From assembly GCA_045594305.1 (NCBI GenBank), contig JAZNYH010000078.1, positions 13,056 to 77,055 on the forward strand: DNA of 64,000 nucleotides, in the 5' to 3' direction. The notes below the pieces were generated by a model. That model worked only from the letters and a program-made list of their open reading frames with translations. It made no database searches and was not told where the DNA came from. The DNA is from RGIG2000 sp045594305. Its GTDB lineage: Bacteria > Bacillota > Clostridia > Oscillospirales > CAG-272. Position numbers and translations under genes: made by a program. Below, piece by piece: positions 49,862 through 58,325 of the stretch; the stretch's first letter is position 1, and every line of letters begins with the position of its first letter.

Positions 49862-52294
49862 ATGAAACTTTCATTAAATTGGATAAAGGATTATGTAAAG
49901 CTTCCTGAGGATATGGACCTTTCAAGGCTCGCTTACGACCTTACAATGTCAACAGTTGAGGTTGAGGGAGCAGAAAGCCTTGCAGAACGCTTTGATAAAA
50001 TAGTAGTAGGAGAAATACAGGATGTTATCCCACACCCCAACGCTGATAAGCTCCGTGTTTGTAAGGTAGATATTGGCGATGGCGAAATAAAGGATATCGT
50101 TTGTGGTGGTAGTAACCTTGCACAGGGTATGAAGGTAGTAGTTGCTTGCCCTGGTGCTATGGTTCGCTGGCACGGAGAGGGTGAGCCTGTCGAGATTAAG
50201 AACGCAAAGCTTCGTGGAGTTGCAAGCTTCGGTATGATTTGTGCATCTGTCGAGGTAGGACTTGCAGACCTTTTCCCCGTAAACGATGACCACGAGATTA
50301 TGGATATAACCTCGTTCGATTGCAAGGCAGGAGATTCACTTGCACAAGCACTTGGACTTGATGATATCATTCTCGAAATAGATAACAAATCAATGACAAA
50401 CCGCCCCGACCTTTGGGGACACTACGGTATAGCAAGAGAAATTGCCGCACTTTACGACCTTGAGCTTGTAGACCTCGGCAAATATACTCCCGACTCCTGC
50501 GAGGAGTACGATGTAAGAATAATGGATGAGCAAAGATGCCCACGCTACATTGGAGCACGCATCGAGGGACTTGATGTAAAGGCATCACCATTTGAAATGC
50601 AAAGCCGTATTTGGAGAGTAGGAATGCGTCCTATAAACGCCCTTGTAGACATTACAAACTATGTAATGCTCGCCACAGGTCAGCCTACACACGCATTTGA
50701 CTCCAATCACATAAAGAACCACATTGAAATCCGTCGTGCAGGCGAGGGAGAAAAGCTTCTTCTACTTAACGACAAGACCTTAGAGCTTTCAAGCGACGAC
50801 CTTGTAATCGCTGATAGCGAGGGAGCAGTAGCACTCGCAGGCGTTATGGGTGGAGCAAAGGATTCAATCCTTCCCGAAACAACAAGCGTTATCTTGGAGG
50901 TTGCTAACTTCGAGTCCCGTGGAGTTCGTAGAACCGCACTTCGCTACGACAATCGTACAGAGGCGTCCTCTCGCTACGAGAAGGCAATTGATCCTGAGCG
51001 TTGCGACCAAGCACTCTCACTCGCTATGAAGCTTTTTGCAGAGCTTTACCCTGAAATGAAGGTGACAGCATTTAGCGACAAATATCCAACTAAGCTTGAA
51101 AGAAAACAAATCGATGTTGATTTCGATTGGCTTGATCGCCGTCTTGGTAAGCGTATCCCACAGGAGGTTGTTGCTAAAAAGCTCGGTACAATGGGCTATG
51201 AGGTAACCTTTACCGAAAAGGGAATGCACATAGTAGTTCCATCATGGCGCTCAACAGGAGATGTGTCGATAAAAGCCGATATTATGGAAGAGGTAGCTCG
51301 TATGTACGGCTACGAAAACTTCGAGGCTACAACAATCACCACATCCTTTGACGGTGCTATAAATCAACTCGAGGTTGACCTCGTACGCAGAATAAAGGAA
51401 TACCTTGCATTCCGTTGCAATATGCAGGAGATTTTCACATATCCTTGGATGAGCGATGAGTTTGTAAACGCACTTTTCCCAACCACAGAGGGAATTTTGG
51501 CACTTGCAACCCCACCATCACCAACTGAGAGATATGTTCGCTCCTCACTTCTTCCAAACATTTGTAAGGCTATTGTAAAGAACGAGCGTAACTTTGATGA
51601 GTTCGACATATTCGAGGAGGCTCAAATATTCCTCGATAGCGACTACACCTCTAACTACAAGGGCGAGAGCCTTCCTGCTCAAAGAAAGCACCTTGGCTGT
51701 GCCTTCGTAGGCTCAGGTGATAAAATTTCCGAGCTTTATCGCCACGCAAAGGGCGTTATCGAAATGATGCCTCGCTATACACATATGGACGGCTTCACCT
51801 TCGAAAAGAACGAAAAGCCATATTGGGCAGATGAGGTTGTATGGCAAAACATTTACCTTAACGGCAAGAAAATAGGCGATATCGCACTTCTTTCAAAGAA
51901 ATCAGCACTTGCTTGTGGAATAAAGGTGCTCTCAGCAATTCTTGTAGAGCTTGATATGGATTCACTTGTACCATTCAAGTCAAGAACAAATCGCTACGAA
52001 AGACTTCCCGAGTTCCCAACAAACGAGTATGATGTATCCTTCCTCATTGATTCAATGGTTAAGTGGAGCGAAATCTACAACGCCATTATGGCAAAGAAGA
52101 ACGAGCTTTTGCAGGATGCACGCTTCGTAGATGAATACAAGGGTAAGCAAATCCCCGAGGGCAAAAAGTCAATCACAGTTCGACTTGTTATAGGCTCAAA
52201 GGAGAAGACACTTACGGGTGATGAAATCGAGGCAGTTGCAAAGAGCGTTGTAAAGAAGCTCTCTAAGACCATCGGCGCAGATTCAAGATACTAA
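49862..52294 (+). CDS. pheT: Phenylalanine--tRNA ligase beta subunit
   Basis: 810 residues, full length. The tRNA-binding domain (about 40-150) contains VGEIQDVIPHPNADKLRVCK; the B3/4 editing domain, B5 (about 400-470) and core follow; the C-terminal anticodon-binding FDX-ACB domain starts near residue 715 with FPTNEYDVSFLI. Pairs with PheS encoded immediately upstream. RBS GAGGGGGTAAG before the ATG. A terminator stem follows within 6 bases of the stop. Confidence 0.97.
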   Translation: MKLSLNWIKDYVKLPEDMDLSRLAYDLTMSTVEVEGAESLAERFDKIVVGEIQDVIPHPNADKLRVCKVDIGDGEIKDIVCGGSNLAQGMKVVVACPGAMVRWHGEGEPVEIKNAKLRGVASFGMICASVEVGLADLFPVNDDHEIMDITSFDCKAGDSLAQALGLDDIILEIDNKSMTNRPDLWGHYGIAREIAALYDLELVDLGKYTPDSCEEYDVRIMDEQRCPRYIGARIEGLDVKASPFEMQSRIWRVGMRPINALVDITNYVMLATGQPTHAFDSNHIKNHIEIRRAGEGEKLLLLNDKTLELSSDDLVIADSEGAVALAGVMGGAKDSILPETTSVILEVANFESRGVRRTALRYDNRTEASSRYEKAIDPERCDQALSLAMKLFAELYPEMKVTAFSDKYPTKLERKQIDVDFDWLDRRLGKRIPQEVVAKKLGTMGYEVTFTEKGMHIVVPSWRSTGDVSIKADIMEEVARMYGYENFEATTITTSFDGAINQLEVDLVRRIKEYLAFRCNMQEIFTYPWMSDEFVNALFPTTEGILALATPPSPTERYVRSSLLPNICKAIVKNERNFDEFDIFEEAQIFLDSDYTSNYKGESLPAQRKHLGCAFVGSGDKISELYRHAKGVIEMMPRYTHMDGFTFEKNEKPYWADEVVWQNIYLNGKKIGDIALLSKKSALACGIKVLSAILVELDMDSLVPFKSRTNRYERLPEFPTNEYDVSFLIDSMVKWSEIYNAIMAKKNELLQDARFVDEYKGKQIPEGKKSITVRLVIGSKEKTLTGDEIEAVAKSVVKKLSKTIGADSRY

Positions 52295-52299
52295 AAATT

Positions 52300-52328
52300 A
52301 AAAGGGCTATCTTATAGATAGTCCTTTT
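52300..52328 (+). terminator. Terminator after pheT
   Basis: AAAGGGCTATCT / AGATAGTCCTTT stem (one G-T pair) with TAT loop and T run. Confidence 0.85.
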
Positions 52329-52332
52329 TCGA

Positions 52333-52361
52333 TTGACATATTGACGCTATTATGGTACAAT
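52333..52361 (+). promoter_or_regulatory. Promoter of the GH92 gene
   Basis: TTGACA, 17-base spacer, TACAAT, 28 bases before the ATG. Confidence 0.8.
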
Positions 52362-52389
52362 AAAGTAGATAAAACCAAAGGAGTTATAT

Positions 52390-54600
52390 ATGAGCAGAGT
52401 AAAATATATAGATCCAATGATAGGAACAGTTGGCGATGAGCAGCAAAGTAGCTTTCATGGTGGAGGAAAGACACACCCAGGGGCAACTCTGCCAGGTGGA
52501 ATGGTTCAGCTTTCACCCGACACCACAACAAGTGGAGATAACGGAACGGGCTATAACTATTGCCAAGGCACAATAGAGGGATTCAGCTTTAACCATATGA
52601 GCGGTATTGGCTGGTATGGCGACCTTGGAAATTTGCAAATAATGCCTGTTGTTGGCAAAACTGACCTAAGAAGTGGCTCTAATGCCGAAATTCCATTTTT
52701 GAAGGGGACAAGTGGCTGGAAATCGCCATTTTCTCACGAAAGAGAGCACGCAGAGGCGGGCTATTATTCCGTCGTTCTTGATAGATATAATATCCTTGTC
52801 GAGGCGAGTGCTACAATGCACGCAGGCATTTTGTCAATAGCCTATCCCAAGGGAAGCGACGCAGGTGTTCTTTTCAATTTTTCAAGAAGAATAGCAGGCA
52901 AGGCAGATTTTCAAAGCATACAAATAGTCAACAATACCCGTATAGAGGGCGTTATAAATTGTACCCCTAAGGGTGGTGGCTTTGGCAGAGGAGCGGGAAA
53001 TATAGGCTATGATTTGTACTTCGTGTGCGAGCTTTCTGCCCCTGCTACAAGCCTACGCTTTTTCTCAAACGAGGAATATGTAGAGGGCGATATACGCTCA
53101 TTTTCGGGCGAGGATGTTGGGCTTGACGCTCGCTTTAATGTCGAAAATGGTGAGCCTATAACCATTAAATGTGCCATTTCCTATACCGATATGGACGGAG
53201 CAAAAGCCAATTTTGAGGCAGAATGTGTCGGTGCTTCGCTCAAAAGCGTAAGAGAAAACGCCACTAAGGCTTGGGAAAGGGCGCTTGAATGTATAGAGGT
53301 TGAGGGCGAGGACGAGATTGACCTGACGCTCTTTCATACCTGCCTATATCACGCCCTGCTTGATCCAAGAACCTCAATGGATGTAAACGGCAAGAGCTGT
53401 GTCCAAAATAATGAGGCTTGCAAAGCAGACTATACCCATCGCACAATGTTTAGTGGTTGGGATGTTTATAGGAGCGAGATGCCACTTTTGACAATAATTC
53501 GCCCCGATATCATAAATGATGAAATTAATTCGCTTTTGAGTATTGCCAAGGCAAATAATTCCTCACTTCCAAGATGGGAGCTTATGGGAATTGACTCGGG
53601 CTGTATGGTTGGCGATCCTGGACTTTTAGTGCTCGCAGATGCATATGTGAAGGGGATAAGAGACTATGATGTCGAAAACGCATATAAAATATGCTTAGCC
53701 TCGGCAAGGGGTGCTACCGAGCTTGACGGCAAGCCATTTCACTCACTCCACCCATCATATAAGCAATATGTAGAGGACGCCTATGTCCCATACTCCCTTA
53801 GCTCAACGCTGGAGCTTTTGCTCGCAAGCTACGCTATGTATAGGCTTGCAGACGCTATGAATAAGCCAAGCGACGCAGAGCACTTTTTGAATAGAGCTAA
53901 GCGTTATGCCGATAGCTTTAACCCCGAAACAGGCTTTATGGCTCCACGAGATGAAAACGGAGACTTCCAAGCCATAAGGGATAGATACGACACACTCGGC
54001 TGTGTAGAAAGCAATATTTTTCAGCAATCGTGGTTCGTTCCATACGATATAGAGGGCGTGCTTTCGCTCTTTGGCAGAGAAAGAGCAATTTCGCTACTCG
54101 AAGAGCTTTTCGAGGGAGCAAACCTTAGTGCCCTTTGGAATGAGAATTATAACCACTCAAACGAGCCCTGTCATAACCTAACCCACTATTTTAGCGTCCT
54201 TGGGCTTGAAAAGAGAACACAATATTGGACACGCCGTGTTCAAAAGGAAGCATATAGACTTGGAGCATTTGGCTTTTGTGGCAACGAGGATGTCGGTCAG
54301 CTTTCAGCGTGGTATGTCCTATCTGCAATAGGCATAGCTCAGCTCTGCCCAGCAAAAAAGGAGCTGTATATAAACACTCCTCTCTTTAAAAAAGCAAAAA
54401 TCACTCTTTCACCAAAATATCACTCCTGCACGCTTGACACCAAATTCTTAGTGACCTGCGACAAGGACCCATTGACCTATCCCTATATAGAGAAGGCGTA
54501 TTTAAATGGTAAAGAGCTCAATAGACCATACATTACCTATGATGAGCTAACAAGTGGAGGAGAGCTACATTTTGTCCTAACAGAGGAATGTGAACAGTAG
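52390..54600 (+). CDS. Glycoside hydrolase family 92, exo-alpha-mannosidase
   Basis: 736 residues, no signal peptide. The sequence has the GH92 signature: an N-terminal beta-sandwich beginning YIDPMIGTVGDEQQS, HPGATLPGGMVQLSPDT and HMSGIGWYGDLG, and an (alpha/alpha)6 domain with MFSGWDVYRSEMPLL and GFCGNEDVGQLSAWYVLSAIG. GH92 enzymes are Ca2+-dependent and release alpha-1,2- (or other) linked mannose from glycans such as N-glycans or fungal mannan. It is a single-gene unit with its own promoter. The lack of a secretion signal implies that oligosaccharides are imported first. It is 33 kb away from the beta-mannosidase but fits the same substrate theme. Confidence 0.94.
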   Translation: MSRVKYIDPMIGTVGDEQQSSFHGGGKTHPGATLPGGMVQLSPDTTTSGDNGTGYNYCQGTIEGFSFNHMSGIGWYGDLGNLQIMPVVGKTDLRSGSNAEIPFLKGTSGWKSPFSHEREHAEAGYYSVVLDRYNILVEASATMHAGILSIAYPKGSDAGVLFNFSRRIAGKADFQSIQIVNNTRIEGVINCTPKGGGFGRGAGNIGYDLYFVCELSAPATSLRFFSNEEYVEGDIRSFSGEDVGLDARFNVENGEPITIKCAISYTDMDGAKANFEAECVGASLKSVRENATKAWERALECIEVEGEDEIDLTLFHTCLYHALLDPRTSMDVNGKSCVQNNEACKADYTHRTMFSGWDVYRSEMPLLTIIRPDIINDEINSLLSIAKANNSSLPRWELMGIDSGCMVGDPGLLVLADAYVKGIRDYDVENAYKICLASARGATELDGKPFHSLHPSYKQYVEDAYVPYSLSSTLELLLASYAMYRLADAMNKPSDAEHFLNRAKRYADSFNPETGFMAPRDENGDFQAIRDRYDTLGCVESNIFQQSWFVPYDIEGVLSLFGRERAISLLEELFEGANLSALWNENYNHSNEPCHNLTHYFSVLGLEKRTQYWTRRVQKEAYRLGAFGFCGNEDVGQLSAWYVLSAIGIAQLCPAKKELYINTPLFKKAKITLSPKYHSCTLDTKFLVTCDKDPLTYPYIEKAYLNGKELNRPYITYDELTSGGELHFVLTEECEQ

Positions 54601-54641
54601 GTGAGGAAAAGCGGAAAATTTATATATACTTGACAAAGGTA

Positions 54642-54670
54642 TTGATTTTAACCTTAAAATATGGTAAAGT
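54642..54670 (+). promoter_or_regulatory. Possible promoter of the zinc-ribbon/DUF6273 gene
   Basis: TTGATT, 17-base spacer, TAAAGT, 42 bases before the ATG. An alternative TTGACA at 54630 has a 19-base spacer to TAAAAT. Confidence 0.5.
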
Positions 54671-54712
54671 ATAAAATAGGAAAATATGTTTACATCTCAT
54701 TAAGGAGAAAAA

Positions 54713-56131
54713 ATGTTAGGAAACAATTCTATGTATGTGAGCTTTAAATGCACAAAGTGCTCGGCTACCTTTACGGATGAAATTAATGGTATAGTTCTTT
54801 GTCCCGAGTGTGGAAGCGTGCTCCCACTCCCCCCAACACTAACCGATGACCAAAAGGAAAAGATATACAACGAGGCACTTATTGTATCAAATAGAGCAAG
54901 GCGTAGCGAAAATCTTCAAGACATAGTGTCCATCTTTGAGCAGCTTGGCGATTATGAGGACTCTGCACATCAGGCAGAGCGTTGCAGAAAGATGCTAAAC
55001 GACGCTAAGAAGGACGAAAAATTCGCTCTTGCAATTCATAAAATGGAGCTTGAAACCATTCGTGGATATAGAGAGGCAATTGCACTTTTCGAGGAGCTCG
55101 AGGAGTGGAAGGGCGCTTCATTCAAGCTTGAGGAATGTAAGGCAAAGCTTCAAACCCTACTTGAAAAGCGTGAAAAGCACAAGGATATTGCCGTAAAGAT
55201 AACAATGATAGGCTGTGCAGTGCTTATAGCACTCACTCTCATCATTTGGGCAGTAATTCAATTCTTAGTTCCAGCTATAAGATACGCTTGGGCACTTGAT
55301 AAAATTGAGGATGGCGAGTTCGATAAGGGCTACGCAACCCTTGAGGACCTCGGTGATTACAAGGAAGCAAAAACAGAGCTTAAAAAGAGCAAATACAACA
55401 GAGCACTCCTCTACGAAACAGAGGGCAATCTAATACTCGCTTGCGACTTTTATGACCAAGCGGTAGGATACAGTGACGCTCATACAAGGCTTTATAATGT
55501 CTGCACCAAGCTCACCTTGAAGGAACAGCTATCCGTGCTTGATATTGGAAGCACGGTTGTATTTGGAAGATATGATCAGGACCCTGCCACTGAGGGTAAC
55601 GAGCCTCTTGAATGGATAATTGTTGACAAAAAGGGCGACGAGGCACTCATAGTTAGTAAAAATGCTATCGAGGGCACACCATTTTCAACCACCCCAACGG
55701 TTTGGAGTGGAAGCGAGCTTTGCAATTGGCTCAATAGCTATTTCTATAAAAATTATTTCACATCAAGTGAAAGAGTAAGCATAGTACAAAAGCTTATCTC
55801 AACAAGATATATCGACCAAGCAACAGGCGAGAATAAGGTTGACCTTGCAAATAACTATCTCTTCCTTCTTAGCGATGTCGAGGCAGAGAGCTACTTTAAA
55901 ACCAAGGACGACAGATGCGCACCTGCAACAAAGAGCATAATTCAAAAGAATGTTACCTTTGAAAACCGTCTCCCAATCAACGATGGCAACGGCTGTGCTC
56001 ACTATTGGCTTAGAACAATAGCACTTGACGGAAGCGTTATGTATGTAAACGGCTCAGGTGGAGTTAACCGTGATGGTAAGGCAGGCGAGAACATAATGGG
56101 TGTTCGCCCTGCTATGTGGGTAAAAGGCTAA
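54713..56131 (+). CDS. Zinc-ribbon membrane protein with DUF6273-like C-terminal domain
   Basis: 472 residues. A zinc ribbon at the N terminus (Cys13, Cys16, Cys30, Cys33) is followed by a helical region of about 110 residues with Tetratricopeptide-like repeats, one hydrophobic helix at about 164-190, a second repeat-like stretch (EDGEFDKGYATLEDLGDYKEA), and a C-terminal domain of about 165 residues that resembles DUF6273 (GSTVVFGRYDQDPATEGNEPLEWIIVD, WSGSELCNWLN, YWLRTIALDG, MGVRPAMWV). Such domains also occur in lectin-like or formylglycine-enzyme-like proteins; function unknown. The C-terminal part is probably outside the cell. RBS AAGGAG before the ATG. Confidence 0.82.
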   Translation: MLGNNSMYVSFKCTKCSATFTDEINGIVLCPECGSVLPLPPTLTDDQKEKIYNEALIVSNRARRSENLQDIVSIFEQLGDYEDSAHQAERCRKMLNDAKKDEKFALAIHKMELETIRGYREAIALFEELEEWKGASFKLEECKAKLQTLLEKREKHKDIAVKITMIGCAVLIALTLIIWAVIQFLVPAIRYAWALDKIEDGEFDKGYATLEDLGDYKEAKTELKKSKYNRALLYETEGNLILACDFYDQAVGYSDAHTRLYNVCTKLTLKEQLSVLDIGSTVVFGRYDQDPATEGNEPLEWIIVDKKGDEALIVSKNAIEGTPFSTTPTVWSGSELCNWLNSYFYKNYFTSSERVSIVQKLISTRYIDQATGENKVDLANNYLFLLSDVEAESYFKTKDDRCAPATKSIIQKNVTFENRLPINDGNGCAHYWLRTIALDGSVMYVNGSGGVNRDGKAGENIMGVRPAMWVKG

Positions 56132-56139
56132 TAAAAAAC

Positions 56140-56167
56140 AAAACGCACTCAAACGAGTGCGTTTTTT
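56140..56167. terminator. Bidirectional terminator between the DUF6273 gene and nfo
   Basis: AAAACGCACTC / GAGTGCGTTTT stem with AAAC loop and T runs on both strands. Confidence 0.9.
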
Positions 56168-57012
56168 TATTTTGAGCTATTGTAAATTTCCTTCAAAAGA
56201 GCGATTTCTCTTGCATATCCGTCAAGCTCGTTAGGAGTTTCAAGACAAATAGGAAGAGAAGCGATAATAGGATTGGTTATAATCCTTGTAATGCCGTCAA
56301 GAGATAGGCTTCCATCACCGATTTTCTCGTGACGGTCCTTTTTTGCTCCAAGAGGGTTTTTACTATCGTTTAGGTGAATTGCCTTTAACCTATCAAGACC
56401 AATCACCCTGTCAAATTCATCAAGCACCGCCTGAGGATTGCTTGCTATATCATAGCCTGCATCGCTTACATGGCAGGTATCAAGACAAACTCCAAGATGC
56501 GAGGAATCCTCAACAAGGTCAATAATTTGGCGTATTTCCTCAAAGCTACGACCAATCTCCGAGCCCTTTCCTGCCATTGTTTCAATAAGCACAGTGGTCT
56601 TGCTTGCGTGCTTTAAAATGGCATTTAAGGTATCCGCAGTTTTCCTTATACCAACCTCAGCCCCCTGCGATACATGTGAGCCGGGGTGGAAATTGTAAAG
56701 AGCACCAGGGAGCTTTTCAAGCAGAGTAACCTCTTTAACCATAGTTTCCTTGGTGTATTCACGAATGCTCTCATCAGCAGCACACGGATTAAAGGTGTAA
56801 GGAGCGTGTGCAATGATAGGAGCAAAATCATTTTCAATAAGAAGCCTTGATAGAGCCTCAAGCTCACTATCACTTGGAGTCTTAGACGCTCCACCACGAG
56901 GGTTTCTTGTAAAGAATTGGAAGGTTTTTGCCCCTATTGAAAGAGCAACCTTGCCCATATTCAGCCAGCCCCCCGAAACAGAGAGGTGGCAACCTATTTT
57001 AAGCTCATTCAT
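56167..57012 (-). CDS. nfo: Endonuclease IV (apurinic/apyrimidinic endonuclease)
   Basis: 281 residues, the usual length. N terminus IGCHLSVSGGWLNMGKVALS and the metal-binding blocks FHPGSHVSQG, LIETMAGKGSEIG, VCLDTCHVSDAGYD and HLNDSKNPLGAKKDRHEKIG are characteristic of the TIM-barrel tri-zinc endonuclease IV family. It cuts DNA at abasic sites in base-excision repair. It is the last gene of the rimM-trmD-ligase-obgE-nfo series, 10 bases after obgE, with AAGGA as ribosome binding site. Confidence 0.96.
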   Translation of the reverse strand: MNELKIGCHLSVSGGWLNMGKVALSIGAKTFQFFTRNPRGGASKTPSDSELEALSRLLIENDFAPIIAHAPYTFNPCAADESIREYTKETMVKEVTLLEKLPGALYNFHPGSHVSQGAEVGIRKTADTLNAILKHASKTTVLIETMAGKGSEIGRSFEEIRQIIDLVEDSSHLGVCLDTCHVSDAGYDIASNPQAVLDEFDRVIGLDRLKAIHLNDSKNPLGAKKDRHEKIGDGSLSLDGITRIITNPIIASLPICLETPNELDGYAREIALLKEIYNSSK

Positions 57013-57022
57013 AGAAAAATCC

Positions 57023-58306
57023 TTAAATTACAAAATCAAATTCAAAATCGTACATTGAAACAGTGTCGCCGTCCTGACAGCCAGCCTCACGGAGCTTGTC
57101 AATTACGCCACTCTTAATAAGCACTCTTTGGAAGAAGCCAAGAGAATCTCTATCATAGAAGTTAACCTGACCAACAAGATTGTAAAGCCACTCGCCCTCA
57201 ACAACATAAGTGCCCTTGGAGTCCTTGGTAATAGTAATCTCGTGGTCACCCTCAATAGACATAAGCTTGTCCTCGGGAGTGTAATCAGCCTCGAAAATTG
57301 TAAGAGGTGGAAGCTGATCAAGCTTCCTTGAAACAAGAGAAATAAGCTCATCAGTATTTTCACCGGTATAAGCAGAAATATAGATAAGCTCCCAACCGTT
57401 TTGCCTTACATAAGCCTCAAATTCATTGACATCAAATGCCTCTTTGTCAATTGAATCCACCTTATTAGCGACAATTATACGAGGTCTTGTAGCAAGCTCC
57501 TCGGAGAACTTTTTTAGCTCGGTATCAATCGTTATAATATCATCAATTGGATTTCTGCCCTCAATACAGGACACATCAACCAATTGAAGGAGCAGTCTAC
57601 AACGCTCAATGTGTCTTAAAAATGCGTGACCAAGACCAAGTCCGTCGCTTGCACCCTCAATAAGACCAGGAATATCAGCCATAACAAAGCCCTTGCCCTC
57701 ACGAACTCTTACAACGCCAAGATTTGGAGAAAGAGTAGTGAAGTGGTAGTCGGCAATCTTAGGACGAGCATCACTAACTGCTGCAAGAAGTGAGGATTTA
57801 CCTGCACTTGGCAAGCCAACAAGACCAACATCTGCAAGCATCTTTAATTCGAGCGAAAGCTCCCATTCCTGACCTTTAGTGCCGCTTTTTGCAAACATAG
57901 GAATTTGTCGTGTAGGAGTTGCAAAGTGTCTGTTTCCCCAGCCACCTCTGCCACCCTTTGCGCAGATCCAGTCCTCGCACTCTGACATATCCTTCAATAT
58001 TTTTCCTGTTGCGACATCTCTAATAATTGTTCCCTCTGGAACCTTTATAATAATATCCTCGCCATTTTTTCCGTGGAACTTAGAGCCACCGCCGTCGCTT
58101 CCATTTTCTGCGACAAATTTTCTTTTGTACCTAAAAGCTAAAAGAGTGTTTGTACCCTTGTCAATGGTAAATATAACATTACCACCGTGACCACCATCGC
58201 CACCGTCAGGGCCACCCTTAGCAACATACTTTTCACGCCTAAACGAAACACAGCCATTACCGCCGTTTCCCGCCTTGACATATATTTGAACCTTATCAAT
58301 AAACAT
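57023..58306 (-). CDS. obgE: GTPase Obg/CgtA
   Basis: 427 residues. The glycine-rich N-terminal Obg fold starts MFIDKVQIYVKAGNGGNGC and contains GGPDGGDGGHGGNVIF. The G domain has GLPSAGKSSLL (P-loop), TTLSPNLGVV (switch I), DIPGLIEGASDG (switch II) and NKVD (G4). A C-terminal OCT domain follows (about 345-427). Obg acts in ribosome assembly and stress control. It lies between the O-antigen-ligase-like gene and nfo. Confidence 0.97.
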   Translation of the reverse strand: MFIDKVQIYVKAGNGGNGCVSFRREKYVAKGGPDGGDGGHGGNVIFTIDKGTNTLLAFRYKRKFVAENGSDGGGSKFHGKNGEDIIIKVPEGTIIRDVATGKILKDMSECEDWICAKGGRGGWGNRHFATPTRQIPMFAKSGTKGQEWELSLELKMLADVGLVGLPSAGKSSLLAAVSDARPKIADYHFTTLSPNLGVVRVREGKGFVMADIPGLIEGASDGLGLGHAFLRHIERCRLLLQLVDVSCIEGRNPIDDIITIDTELKKFSEELATRPRIIVANKVDSIDKEAFDVNEFEAYVRQNGWELIYISAYTGENTDELISLVSRKLDQLPPLTIFEADYTPEDKLMSIEGDHEITITKDSKGTYVVEGEWLYNLVGQVNFYDRDSLGFFQRVLIKSGVIDKLREAGCQDGDTVSMYDFEFDFVI

Positions 58307-58325
58307 TAAAAATCACCACCTTGTG

